This document shows, in pieces, positions 7,957-15,957 of a stretch of DNA of 64,000 nt. The translations under genes were made by a program, and so were the position numbers. The notes under the pieces were generated by a model that did no database searches, was not told the DNA's origin, and worked only from the letters and a program-made list of their open reading frames with translations. Each line of letters opens with the position of its first letter. Within the stretch, counting starts at the first letter, position 1. Source of the stretch: Intestinimonas timonensis (GTDB lineage Bacteria > Bacillota > Clostridia > Oscillospirales > Oscillospiraceae); assembly GCF_900626145.1 (NCBI RefSeq), contig NZ_LR130817.1, positions 1,558,095 to 1,622,094 of the forward strand. The letters are read 5' to 3'.

Positions 7957-8592
7957 ATGCCCGCCTATTTTCAGGGCCTGGCCATCGGTCTGGCCTACGT
8001 GGCCCCCATCGGGATGCAGAACCTCTTCGTCATCAACACCGCCCTCACCCAGCCCCGGCGCCGCGCTCTCCTCACTGCCCTCATCGTCATCTTTTTCGAC
8101 ATCACCCTGGCCCTCTTCTGCTTCTTCGGCATCGGCACGGTGGTGGAGCGCTTCACCCTGCTCCAGCTTCTCCTGCTGCTGTGCGGCGGCATCATCGTCA
8201 CCCGCATCGGCGTGGGCCTCATCCAGGAGGAGCCCACCCTGGACCAGTCCGTGGAGGTGGACCTGCCCCTGAAGGACGTGGCGGTGAAGGCCTGCGTGGT
8301 CACCTGGTTCAACCCCCAGGCCATCCTGGACGGTACCATGATCTTCGGCGGCTTCCGGGCCGGCGGCGTGGCTCCGGGCGAGAGCCTCCAGCTCATCCTG
8401 GGCTCTTCCAGCGCCTCCTTCCTGTGGTTTTTCGGCATCACCCTGATCATTTCCCTCTTCCGCACCCATATCGGTACCAAGCTGCTGAAGATCATCAATG
8501 TGGTCTGCGGCGTGGTCCTCATCTACTACGGCATGGGCCTCTTTCTGGACGGTGTGGGCCGGGTGCAGCAGATGCTCTCGGCGCTGTTCTGA
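7957..8592 (+). CDS. LysE/ArgO-family amino-acid exporter
   Basis: A 211-residue membrane protein with six hydrophobic spans. The N-terminal motif VAPIGMQNLFVINTALTQ and the central WFNPQAILDGTMIFGG are signatures of the LysE/YggA (ArgO) branch, which exports basic amino acids such as arginine or lysine. The cargo here is not proven. AGGAAAGGAG precedes the ATG by 7 bases. The gene is divergent from an HxlR regulator with a palindrome in its promoter, suggesting repression by that protein. Confidence 0.9.
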   Translation: MPAYFQGLAIGLAYVAPIGMQNLFVINTALTQPRRRALLTALIVIFFDITLALFCFFGIGTVVERFTLLQLLLLLCGGIIVTRIGVGLIQEEPTLDQSVEVDLPLKDVAVKACVVTWFNPQAILDGTMIFGGFRAGGVAPGESLQLILGSSSASFLWFFGITLIISLFRTHIGTKLLKIINVVCGVVLIYYGMGLFLDGVGRVQQMLSALF

Positions 8593-8718
8593 ACCCCCTT
8601 GACGGATGTCTTTCCCTGTGATATTGTGAAATCAGAAAAAGTGGTCTTTCCTGTCACGTTTTCCGCCCCTGCATCGATATAGAGGTAGAAGCAGCCGCAC
8701 ACGGGAAAGGAGCGACCT

Positions 8719-8898
8719 ATGTTCTGGTATGCTATACAGTCCCGCTTGAACATGACCCTTCAGCCCTGGGAGGGAATGGGCCGTGAGGAAAAGGCCGCCC
8801 TCAGGCGGGCGGAGGAGGCAGAGCGGGCCTTCCGGGCCTCCAAGGGCTATGAGCCCGATACCTTCTGGTACCGACTGAAAAAGAAACTGCGGAAGTGA
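8719..8898 (+). CDS. Small hypothetical protein, 59 residues
   Basis: An ATG at 8719, 7 bases after GAAAGGAGC, opens a 59-codon frame that ends inside the stem of a perfect terminator. The product begins MFWYAIQSRLNMTLQPWEGM, continues with an Ala/Glu/Arg-rich helix (EEKAALRRAEEAERAFRASK) and ends with a basic tail (WYRLKKKLRK). No family is recognised. The good ribosome site and dedicated terminator argue that it is real. It could be an amphipathic or RNA-binding microprotein. Confidence 0.6.
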   Translation: MFWYAIQSRLNMTLQPWEGMGREEKAALRRAEEAERAFRASKGYEPDTFWYRLKKKLRK

Positions 8899-8920
8899 AA
8901 ACTCACTTCCGCAGTTTTTT
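8885..8920. terminator. Bidirectional terminator between the 59-aa gene and luxS
   Basis: AACTGCGGAAGTGA pairs perfectly with TCACTTCCGCAGTT around AAAC. T-rich tracts flank both sides, so it serves the rightward small gene and the leftward luxS. Confidence 0.85.
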
Positions 8921-9383
8921 ATTTCTCGTAGACCAGCTTATCCACCGTCCAGTCGGCCAGAATGGGAATCATCTTTTTGGCCGCCGCCCGGGCGCTCTCC
9001 AGGTCCTGCTCCCGATAGTTGCCGCACTCGGCCTCGGTGGCCCCGGGGATGGGTCCCTCATATCCGGCGATGAAGTCCATGGTCTCCCGGACCAGGTCGA
9101 TGGCCGCCGCCGGGTCCATGTCCCGCACCAGGAAGTAAAAGCCGGTGCGGCAGCCCATGGGGCCGGCGTAGATCACCTTGTCCGACTGGGGACCGCTGCG
9201 GACATAGGTGGCAAAGAGGTGCTCAAAGCTGTGGATGGCACCGTAGCCCAGGTAGGTGCCACAGTTGGGCCGCACCATGCGGATATCGTAGGTCACCACA
9301 TCACCGTCCACGCGGGAGGTGTACATGCCTTCGGTGAGCTTCCGGTGGTCCACCTGGAAGCTGGCGATTTGTTTGAGTTCCAT
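8919..9383 (-). CDS. luxS: S-ribosylhomocysteine lyase
   Basis: A 154-residue LuxS, which splits S-ribosylhomocysteine into homocysteine and DPD, the precursor of AI-2. The metal ligands are His51 and His55 in HSFEH and Cys120 in ECGNYREQD. The catalytic Cys78 lies in GPMGCRTGFY, and Glu54 is the general base. The usual HxxEH motif is HTLEH, so the S/F variation is mild. The ATG at 9383 is chosen because AAGGAGC is about 10 bases upstream; a GTG 9 bases earlier lies too close to it. Confidence 0.95.
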   Translation of the reverse strand: MELKQIASFQVDHRKLTEGMYTSRVDGDVVTYDIRMVRPNCGTYLGYGAIHSFEHLFATYVRSGPQSDKVIYAGPMGCRTGFYFLVRDMDPAAAIDLVRETMDFIAGYEGPIPGATEAECGNYREQDLESARAAAKKMIPILADWTVDKLVYEK

Positions 9384-9431
9384 TGTGCTCACGCTCCTTC
9401 TTGTCCCTTAGCATACCACATCTCACGGCCG

Positions 9432-9460
9432 TTGACAAACCCCCTTCTTCCCCCCATAAT
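9432..9460 (+). promoter_or_regulatory. Promoter of lipoate ligase gene
   Basis: A perfect TTGACA (9432-9437) and CATAAT (9455-9460) spaced by 17 bases, 28 bases before the GTG start. Confidence 0.65.
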
Positions 9461-9487
9461 GGGGACAGAGAAAGGAGGGGGACGCCT

Positions 9488-10471
9488 GTGTACCTCCTGG
9501 AAAACAACTGCACTGACCCAGCCTGGAACCTGGCCCTGGACGAATACCTGCTCACCCGCTTCCCCGGGGAGGTCCTCACCCTCTGGCGGAACGGCCCCTC
9601 GGTCATCATCGGCAAGAACCAGAACGCCCTGGAGGAGATCGACCTGGATTTTGTCCGCGCCCACCAGATTCCGGTGGTCCGGCGGCTCACCGGCGGCGGG
9701 GCGGTTTTCCACGACCTGGGGAACATCAACTACACCCTGGTCCAACCCTGCGGGGCAGGGGATTTCAATAACTATTCCAAATTCACCAGGCCCATCGTGG
9801 ACTTTCTGGCCACTCTAGGGGTGCGGGCGGAGCTCTCCGGCCGGAACGACCTGCTTGTGGACGGCCAAAAATTCTCCGGCAACGCCCAGGCCGTTCGGGA
9901 CGGTCGCATCCTCCACCACGGCACCCTCCTCTTCTCCGCCGATCTGTCCCGGCTCGCCGGCGCGCTCCGGCCCCGGGACATCAAGCTGGAGAGCAAGGGG
10001 GTCAAGTCGGTGTCCAGCCGGGTGACCAACCTGGCCGCCCACCTCCCTACTCCCATGGCAGTGGAGGAGTTTCTGGACCGGCTCCGGGCCTATTTTCTCA
10101 AAACGGTGCCCGACCTGACACCTTACACCCTGACAGAGGCCGACCGGGCTGCTGTGGACACTCTGCGGGAAGAGAAGTACGGCACCTGGGAGTGGAACTT
10201 CGGCTCTGCCCCCAGGTACACCTGGAGTCGGGCCATGAAATTCCCCTTCGGCCTGGTGGACGCCCGGCTGGATGTGGACCGTGGCGTTATCCGTTCCGCC
10301 GCCCTCTATGGGGACTATTTCGGGCAGCTGGACAGCGCCGGTCTGGCCCAACATCTGGTGGGACTCCCCCACCGGCGGGAGGCCCTCCTCCCCGTCCTCC
10401 AAGACCTCCCCCTGGGGGACTACATCACCGGCATCACGACAGAAGAACTCCTCCAACTGCTCTGTCCATAA
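9488..10471 (+). CDS. lplA: Lipoate-protein ligase A
   Basis: A 327-residue two-domain ligase that activates lipoate with ATP and transfers it to lipoyl domains of GcvH or 2-oxoacid dehydrogenases. The lipoate-binding loop RRLTGGGAVFHD spans residues 65-76, and the catalytic lysine is Lys128 in DGQKFSGNAQ. The C-terminal accessory domain (YGTWEWNFGSAPRYTWSRAM onward) is present, so this is the self-sufficient LplA type. The start is GTG at 9488, 6 or so bases after AAAGGAGGGG. No lipoylated-enzyme genes are adjacent. Confidence 0.92.
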   Translation: MYLLENNCTDPAWNLALDEYLLTRFPGEVLTLWRNGPSVIIGKNQNALEEIDLDFVRAHQIPVVRRLTGGGAVFHDLGNINYTLVQPCGAGDFNNYSKFTRPIVDFLATLGVRAELSGRNDLLVDGQKFSGNAQAVRDGRILHHGTLLFSADLSRLAGALRPRDIKLESKGVKSVSSRVTNLAAHLPTPMAVEEFLDRLRAYFLKTVPDLTPYTLTEADRAAVDTLREEKYGTWEWNFGSAPRYTWSRAMKFPFGLVDARLDVDRGVIRSAALYGDYFGQLDSAGLAQHLVGLPHRREALLPVLQDLPLGDYITGITTEELLQLLCP

Positions 10472-10474
10472 AAA

Positions 10475-10505
10475 ATGGCTCCGCGCCTAAGGCGCGGAGC
10501 CATTT
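10475..10505. terminator. Terminator between lplA and the Trp transporter operon
   Basis: ATGGCTCCGCGCC pairs with GGCGCGGAGCCAT around TAA. A short T run follows on the plus strand, and an A/T-rich tract follows on the minus strand, so it likely serves both converging units. Confidence 0.8.
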
Positions 10506-10510
10506 TCAGT

Positions 10511-11311
10511 TCAAGAGAGCAGAATGCGGTCGTTGTCCAGGGCCTTGCCTGCCCCGGCCCGGAACCGGGCCAGTAGGTCGTCCACGGTGAGGCCTTTCCG
10601 CTCCTCCCCGCCGATGTCCAGCACGATCCTGCCGTTGTCCATCATCAGGGTGCGGTTACCCAGCTCCAGGGCATTTTTCATGTTGTGGGTGATCATCAGG
10701 CAGGTAATGCCCTCACTCTCCACAATTTCCCGGGTGAGCTTGAGGACCTTATCCGCCGTGCCCGGGTCCAGGGCAGCGGTATGCTCGTCCAGGAGGAGCA
10801 GCTTGGGGGGTACCATGGTGGACATCAGCAGGGTGAGTGCCTGGCGCTGTCCACCTGAGAGGAGTCCCACCGGCTGGCGCATCCGGTCCTCCAGACCCAT
10901 GTCCAGCCTGGCCAGCTGGTCCCGGAAAAAGTCCTTGTCCTTCTTCCCTACCCGGCTGAAAAAGGCTCTCTGGTGCTTGGCGGTGCGGAGATAGGCCAGG
11001 GCCAGGTTCTCCTCGATGGTCATGTGGGGCGCGGTCCCCCGCATGGGGTCCTGGAAGAGCCGGCCGATGCGGCGGCTGCGACGGTAAGCGGGCAGGTAGG
11101 TGAGGTCGTCCCCCGCCAGGAAAATACTGCCCTCGTCTGTATAGAAGTCTCCCGCAATGGCGTTGAAGAGGGTGGACTTGCCCGCGCCGTTGGAGCCCAC
11201 GATGGTGGCGAAGTCCCCGTCGGCCAGGGTGAGGCTCAGGCCGCTGAGGGCGGTCTTCTCATTGACCGTACCGGGGTTAAAGGTTTTGGAAATGTTCTTG
11301 ATCTCCAGCAT
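10511..11311 (-). CDS. trpZ: Tryptophan ABC transporter, ATPase subunit
   Basis: A 266-residue ABC ATPase: Walker A GSNGAGKST at 39-47, signature LSGGQRQALTLLM, Walker B LLLLDEHTAALDP and the switch-His region MITHNM. It is the last gene of a leftward three-gene transporter operon (binding protein, permease, ATPase). The Trp specificity is inferred from the T-box leader upstream of the first gene, which carries a TGG specifier. The gene name follows the trpXYZ convention used for such Firmicute systems. Confidence 0.82.
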   Translation of the reverse strand: MLEIKNISKTFNPGTVNEKTALSGLSLTLADGDFATIVGSNGAGKSTLFNAIAGDFYTDEGSIFLAGDDLTYLPAYRRSRRIGRLFQDPMRGTAPHMTIEENLALAYLRTAKHQRAFFSRVGKKDKDFFRDQLARLDMGLEDRMRQPVGLLSGGQRQALTLLMSTMVPPKLLLLDEHTAALDPGTADKVLKLTREIVESEGITCLMITHNMKNALELGNRTLMMDNGRIVLDIGGEERKGLTVDDLLARFRAGAGKALDNDRILLS

Positions 11312-11312
11312 C

Positions 11313-12224
11313 TCAATGCTCCCCCTTTCGGGCCGCCAGGGCCTTGCGCTTCTTGGCCTGGAAGGCCGCCCAGCTCTTCAGGGTGGGGGCGGCGATGGCC
11401 AGGGCCACCACGATGGCGGTGACCAGCTTCAGACAGTCGATGGGGATGGGAGAGCGGAGCACCAGGGCGTAGACCACCCGGTAGAGGATGCTGCCCACCA
11501 CTACGGCAATCACACCCCGGAGCATGGAGCCCTTACCCACAATGGTCTCGCCGACGATGAGGCAGGCCAGACCGATGACCACGATGCCGGTGCCGGCATT
11601 GATGTCGGCGGTCTTCTGGGCCTGGCCCACCACCGCGCCGGAGAGGGCGGTCATGGCGTTGGCCAGGCACAGACCCACAGTGATAGTGAAGGTGGGGTTG
11701 ATGGAGGAGGCCCGGACCATGTCCCGGTTGTCGCCAGTAGCCCGGATGGAGAGTCCCAGCCGGGTGCCCAGGAAGGCCACCAGGATGGCGCCCATCACCA
11801 CTGTGATGGCGCCGGAGAGAAGGATGGCATACCAGTCCCCGCCAATGCCGGTGGCACGGAAGAGGGTAAAGATGGTGTCCTGCCGCAGCAGGGACTGATT
11901 GGCCTTCCAGCCCATGGCCATCAGGTTGACGGTGTAGAGACCGGTGTTGGTGACGATGCCCGCCAGGATGGAGGGCACCCCCAGCTTGGTCTGGAGAAAA
12001 GCGGTGACAAAGCCGGCACAGGCACCACAGACCATGGCGGCTGGGATGGCCAGGAGGGGATGGCCGGCAGCGGCGCAGGTCACCGATACGGCGCAGCCCA
12101 GGATGAAGCAGCCATCGGTGGTCATATCGGCGATATCCAGGATGCGATAGCTGAGGAAAAGGGCCATGGCCACCAGGGCATACTGGAACCCCAGCTCCAG
12201 GGCAGTCTGGACGATATAGAGCAC
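11313..12224 (-). CDS. trpY: Tryptophan ABC transporter, permease subunit
   Basis: A 303-residue permease of the branched-chain/LivH-like class with 8-9 hydrophobic spans, for example ELGFQYALVAMALFLSYRIL and VMGAILVAFLGTRLGLSIRA (the latter holding the conserved ATPase-contact loop RATGDNRDMVRA). It starts at GTG 7 bases after AAGGAGCG, and its stop lies 1 base from the ATPase start. It works with the adjacent lipoprotein and ATPase. Specificity is inferred from the Trp T-box. Confidence 0.82.
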   Translation of the reverse strand: MLYIVQTALELGFQYALVAMALFLSYRILDIADMTTDGCFILGCAVSVTCAAAGHPLLAIPAAMVCGACAGFVTAFLQTKLGVPSILAGIVTNTGLYTVNLMAMGWKANQSLLRQDTIFTLFRATGIGGDWYAILLSGAITVVMGAILVAFLGTRLGLSIRATGDNRDMVRASSINPTFTITVGLCLANAMTALSGAVVGQAQKTADINAGTGIVVIGLACLIVGETIVGKGSMLRGVIAVVVGSILYRVVYALVLRSPIPIDCLKLVTAIVVALAIAAPTLKSWAAFQAKKRKALAARKGEH

Positions 12225-12248
12225 GGCGGAACGCTCCTTTCAAGCCAA

Positions 12249-12272
12249 CGCCCCCGGCATGAGCCGGGGGGC
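12249..12272 (-). terminator. Intercistronic hairpin between trpX and trpY
   Basis: CGCCCCCGGC / GCCGGGGGGCG form a strong stem without a good U-run. Such hairpins often sit after binding-protein genes, where they lower downstream expression and protect the 5' message. Confidence 0.5.
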
Positions 12273-12296
12273 GGCGCTGTAATCAGATGATAGGGT

Positions 12297-13346
12297 TTAC
12301 TCCAGGGTGGTGGTGACGGGAACCACTTCGCCCATGCTTTCAAAGACGCTGTAGTCCAGGCCCAGGGCCTCGGCGGTCTCGCTGTTGACGGTGATGATGC
12401 CGCCGGAGACCTGGTAGAAATCCTCCATGTCGCTCATGCCGGAGGTCACCGCCTGATAGGCCAGCTCGGCGGTCTGGGCGCCCAGGTCGGTGTAGTTCAC
12501 GCCGCAGGTGGCGTAGGCGCCGTTGCGGACAAAGGAGTCGGCGCCGGTGAAGTGGGGGAGGCCCGCCTCGATGAGGTCCTCATAGATGGCCAGCTCGGCG
12601 GACATGATGATGTTGTCAGTGGGGGTGAAGATGGCGTCCACCCCGTCAGCGATGAGTGAGCTGGCGGCGGCGATGACCTCGTCATTGGTGTTGGCGGTAA
12701 CCTCCACATAGCTCACACCCTTGGCGTCCAGATAGGTCTTGGCGTCGGCAATGGGGGTGACGGAGTTGGGCTCGGACAGGGAGTAGAGCAGGCCGATCTT
12801 GGCGGCGTCGGGGTTCTGGGCGAAGATCATGTCCATGATGAGGTTGGTGTCCAGAGCGTCGCTGGTGCCGGTCACGTAGTCAAAGCCGGTGAGGTCGGCG
12901 GCGGCGGGGTCGGAGATGGCGGCAAAGACCACCGGGGTCTGGGTCTCCTCTGCGCACACCGTCATGACCTGGGCGGCGGTGGTGGCGATGGGGATGAGTA
13001 CATCTACGCCGTCAGCGATGGCCTGGTCGCCCAGCTGCCGGAGCACGGTCTGGTCGTTCTGGCCGCTGTATACCTCGTACTCGATGGTCACACCCTCCTC
13101 GGCAGCGATCTCGTCCAGCCGGGCGGTGATAGCGTTTGCGATCTCGTCCAGAGATGCATGGTCCATTTGCTTGATCACGGCCACGGTGTAGGTCTTACCC
13201 TCCGTGCTGACGGAGGAGGTATTCTCCACGGCGTCAGTGCCGGTGGGGGCGGGGGTGGAGGCAGTCCCGCCGCCGCAGGCAGCGAGAGACAGGGTCAGGG
13301 CGGAGGCGGCAGCCAGAGCAGTCAGCTTCTTCATCGTGTTTTTCAT
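12297..13346 (-). CDS. trpX: Tryptophan ABC transporter substrate-binding lipoprotein
   Basis: A 349-residue secreted lipoprotein of the ABC_sub_bind (PF04392) family. The signal peptide ends in the lipobox LAAC with the lipidated Cys24, followed by a Thr/Ser/Pro linker. The two lobes carry family motifs such as PIATTAAQ, FAAISDPAAA, and GLLYSLSEPNS. The ATG at 13346 follows AAGGAG at a good distance. It is the first gene of the operon and is preceded by a T-box with a Trp (TGG) specifier, so tryptophan is the likely ligand. Confidence 0.85.
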   Translation of the reverse strand: MKNTMKKLTALAAASALTLSLAACGGGTASTPAPTGTDAVENTSSVSTEGKTYTVAVIKQMDHASLDEIANAITARLDEIAAEEGVTIEYEVYSGQNDQTVLRQLGDQAIADGVDVLIPIATTAAQVMTVCAEETQTPVVFAAISDPAAADLTGFDYVTGTSDALDTNLIMDMIFAQNPDAAKIGLLYSLSEPNSVTPIADAKTYLDAKGVSYVEVTANTNDEVIAAASSLIADGVDAIFTPTDNIIMSAELAIYEDLIEAGLPHFTGADSFVRNGAYATCGVNYTDLGAQTAELAYQAVTSGMSDMEDFYQVSGGIITVNSETAEALGLDYSVFESMGEVVPVTTTLE

Positions 13347-13395
13347 TGTAATTTCTCCTTTTTTGAGTATTGGGCGGCAGATGGAGCCAGCAGAT

Positions 13396-13686
13396 GTAAA
13401 AAAACGCTTTTGTCCCACACATGGGACAAAAGCGTTTCAAACACTTCTGCGATACCACCCAAATTGACGCTCGCGCGTCCACTCGCTTCACGCACCATCA
13501 TGCGTGCCCGATGGATAACGGGTGGGGACCCGTCGGCACCTACTAAGCGCTCCCGCGCCGTTCAAGCCGCCCTCCGGAGGCCATTCACCGGTTTCCTCGC
13601 GCCCCGATCACACCACCCGGGACTCTCTTTGGCTTGGAAGGGACCGGCTACTTCTCTCCGTCACTGGTTTTGGATGATTTACTTGT
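13396..13686 (-). ncRNA. T-box leader, tRNA-Trp specific
   Basis: The minus-strand leader contains all T-box parts. There is a stem I with an AGAAGTAG loop-E side, and the specifier loop TGAATGG places TGG (Trp; plus-strand 13581-13583) after the GAA. The distal GGGTGGTGTGA loop follows, then the antiterminator T-box AATTTGGGTGGTATCGC (about 13448-13464) and the competing terminator AAACGCTTTTGTCCC / GGGACAAAAGCGTTT with a T run (about 13401-13437). Uncharged tRNA-Trp should permit read-through into the transporter genes. Confidence 0.9.
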
Positions 13687-13691
13687 GTGTC

Positions 13692-13720
13692 ATTATACGC
13701 AGACGGCGGGCAAATGTCAA
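13692..13720 (-). promoter_or_regulatory. Consensus promoter of the Trp T-box operon
   Basis: On the minus strand TTGACA (13715-13720) and TATAAT (13692-13697) are perfect, with 17-base spacing. The -35 box overlaps the stop codon (13717-13719) of the upstream DMT transporter gene. Confidence 0.9.
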
Positions 13721-14619
13721 CCTTTTTTTCTCAGGAAGGAAAATTTGGTCTCCGAGCACACCACAGCGATGAAAATGAGGGCAAAGCCCACGAACATGAG
13801 GGGGGTGGGCCGCTCGTCGGCGAAGAGGATGGAGAAGAACACACCGAAGGGGGCCTCCAGAGAGAGAAGGACGGCGGCGGTGGAGGGGGCGGTGTACTTT
13901 TGCCCGATGTTCTGGAAGAGGAGGGCGCCGCAGGAGGCAAAGATCACCAGGTAGGCCAGACCGAAGATAAGGCTGCTGTCAAAGGCAGCGGGGTCGGGGG
14001 CAGGGCTGGCAAAAAGGGCGCCGATCCAGGAGAAGATGGCAAAGGAGGCAAACTGGAGGGTGGTGAGGAGGAAGATATCCCGGCCCTCGGAGTACTTGGA
14101 CACCGCCACGATATGGCAGGCGAAGAAGAAGCCGCCGATAAGGGTGAGCACGTCGCCCATATTGAAGGCAGTGGCGTTCTCGCCGGTGACCGACACCAGG
14201 GCGATACCTGCGATGCACAAAAATGCAGCCAGGACGTTGTACCGGTCGGGCCGGCGGCGGGCGATGGCCCAGTAGAGGAAGGGGACGATGACGCAGTAAA
14301 CGGCGGTGAAGAAGGCGTTCTTGCCGGAGGTTGTCTGCTCCAGGCCGAAGGTCTGGAAGGCATAGGCCACAAAGAGACAGAGGCCCATGACGGTGCCGCC
14401 GACAAGATACTGCCGGTCCAGCAGCTTCCACCGCTTCCAGAACACCACCGCAAGCACGATGGCCGCAAAGCTGAACCGGATGGCCAACAGCCAGAAGGTG
14501 GGCAGCACGTTCACGCTGCTCTTCATCACCACAAAGGAACTGCCCCAGATGATGGTGGCCAGGACGATCAGGGGGCTTGCAAATCTGGCCAGAACGCTGT
14601 TTTCCGTTTTCTCACTCAT
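13717..14619 (-). CDS. DMT/EamA-family metabolite exporter
   Basis: A 300-residue protein with ten hydrophobic spans in two EamA repeats, for example LIVLATIIWGSSFVVMKSSV at the start of repeat one and GFFFACHIVAVSKYSEGRDI at repeat two. Related proteins export amino acids or other small metabolites; the substrate is not predictable. The ATG at 14619 is preferred because GGAG lies 9 bases before it; a start 18 bases upstream has no ribosome site. Read-through into the Trp operon is possible, but that operon has its own perfect promoter. Confidence 0.85.
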   Translation of the reverse strand: MSEKTENSVLARFASPLIVLATIIWGSSFVVMKSSVNVLPTFWLLAIRFSFAAIVLAVVFWKRWKLLDRQYLVGGTVMGLCLFVAYAFQTFGLEQTTSGKNAFFTAVYCVIVPFLYWAIARRRPDRYNVLAAFLCIAGIALVSVTGENATAFNMGDVLTLIGGFFFACHIVAVSKYSEGRDIFLLTTLQFASFAIFSWIGALFASPAPDPAAFDSSLIFGLAYLVIFASCGALLFQNIGQKYTAPSTAAVLLSLEAPFGVFFSILFADERPTPLMFVGFALIFIAVVCSETKFSFLRKKG

Positions 14620-14681
14620 ATTGTACCGCTCCTTCATGTGTGATAAAATAGTGGAACACTGCCGCGCTGGAGGGATGACCC

Positions 14682-15269
14682 ATGGAGCTATTGCCGCGGG
14701 CCTTTTATGACCGGGACACTCTGGAGGTGGCCCGGGACCTCTTGGGAAAATATCTGGTCCACCGGGTGGACGGGGCGGAGCTGGTGGTCCGCATCACAGA
14801 GACGGAGGCCTACATCGGCGCCGTGGACAAGGCCTGCCACGCCTACGGCGGCCGCCGGACCGCCCGGACCGAGACCCTATACGCCAAGCCGGGGACGGCC
14901 TACGTCTATCTCATCTACGGTATGTACCACTGCCTCAACTTCGTCACAGAGTCGGAGGGTACCTCCGCCGCCGTGCTGCTGCGCGGAGTGGAGGCGGTGG
15001 CCGGAACGGACAGTATAGCCCTCAACCGCTTCGGTCGGGGATATGATCAGCTGACGGCCTATCAGCGGAAAAACTTTCTCAACGGCCCGGGCAAGGTGTG
15101 CAAAGCCCTGGCCATCACCCGCACCCACAACGGTCTGGACCTCACCGGCGGGGGTGAACTCTTTCTCTGCGACGGCAAAGCCCCAACGGAGGAGATCCAC
15201 GTGGGGAAACGCATCGGCATCGACTATGCCCAGGAAGCCGTGGACTTCCCCTGGCGGTTTTGGCTCTGA
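14682..15269 (+). CDS. DNA-3-methyladenine glycosylase (AAG/Mpg type)
   Basis: A 195-residue base-excision repair glycosylase removing alkylated purines. Conserved blocks are LLGKYLVHR, ITETEAYIGAVDKACHAYGG (with the catalytic Glu in TEAY), AYVYLIYGMYHCLNFVTE (DNA-intercalating Tyr region), LLRGVEA and NGPGKVCKALAITR. Length matches bacterial AAG-like enzymes. It is followed after 29 bases by a HAD phosphatase on the same strand, probably co-transcribed. Confidence 0.92.
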   Translation: MELLPRAFYDRDTLEVARDLLGKYLVHRVDGAELVVRITETEAYIGAVDKACHAYGGRRTARTETLYAKPGTAYVYLIYGMYHCLNFVTESEGTSAAVLLRGVEAVAGTDSIALNRFGRGYDQLTAYQRKNFLNGPGKVCKALAITRTHNGLDLTGGGELFLCDGKAPTEEIHVGKRIGIDYAQEAVDFPWRFWL

Positions 15270-15298
15270 CATAATTCACCCATGGAGGAAAGACAGAT

Positions 15299-15922
15299 AT
15301 GCTTTTATTCGACCTGGACGGCACCCTCATCGACTCCAACGGTATCTGGGAGGACATCGACCTGGACTTCCTGGGCCGCCACGGCCTCACTCCCACGGAG
15401 GAGTATGCCCACACCGTGGGCCACTCCATCTTCCCGGTGGCCGCCGCCTTCACCCGGGACTACTACCACCTGGATATGACGCCGGAGGCCATCATGGCCG
15501 AGTGGATGGCGGGCGCGGGGGCGGCCTATGGTCAGGTGGAGATGAAGCCCGGCGCCAGGGCCTTTCTGGAGCGGTGCCGGGACCGGGGAGAATCCATGGC
15601 CCTGGTCACCGCCTGCGTGCCCGTGCTCTGCCGCACCGCCCTTGCCCGCCACGGCCTGGAGCCCTTCTTCACCGACGTCATCTTCGCCCAGGAGCTGGGG
15701 CTGGAGAAGCGCGACCCGGAGGTCTTCCGTCTGACGGCGGAGCGACTGAACGTGGCTCCCGGGGAATGCACCCTCTACGAGGACGCACCCCACAACTGCA
15801 CCGCCGCCCAGAGTGTGGGCATGAAGGCCGTCGGAGTCTACGACCGGTTCTATGCCAAATTCCAGGACCAGATGCGCCGCAGCTGTGACGGCTATATCAC
15901 CAGTTTTCTGGAACTGCTTTGA
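15299..15922 (+). CDS. HAD-superfamily phosphatase (beta-PGM-like)
   Basis: A 207-residue HAD hydrolase: motif I FDLDGTLIDS at residues 4-13, motif II near ALVTACVP, motif III Lys in LGLEKRDPEVF, motif IV YEDAPHN. The four-helix cap between motifs I and II (residues 15-85) places it with phosphoglucomutase- or phosphoglycolate-phosphatase-like members. The substrate is unknown. The ATG follows GGAGGAA at 8 bases, and a strong terminator ends the unit. Confidence 0.88.
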   Translation: MLLFDLDGTLIDSNGIWEDIDLDFLGRHGLTPTEEYAHTVGHSIFPVAAAFTRDYYHLDMTPEAIMAEWMAGAGAAYGQVEMKPGARAFLERCRDRGESMALVTACVPVLCRTALARHGLEPFFTDVIFAQELGLEKRDPEVFRLTAERLNVAPGECTLYEDAPHNCTAAQSVGMKAVGVYDRFYAKFQDQMRRSCDGYITSFLELL

Positions 15923-15927
15923 TTCAC

Positions 15928-15957
15928 GCCCCGGCGTTTTACGCCGGGGCCTTTTTC
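15928..15957 (+). terminator. Terminator after the HAD gene
   Basis: GCCCCGGCG pairs with CGCCGGGGC around TTTTA and is followed by CTTTTT. The converging pcrA gene ends one base beyond. Confidence 0.85.
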
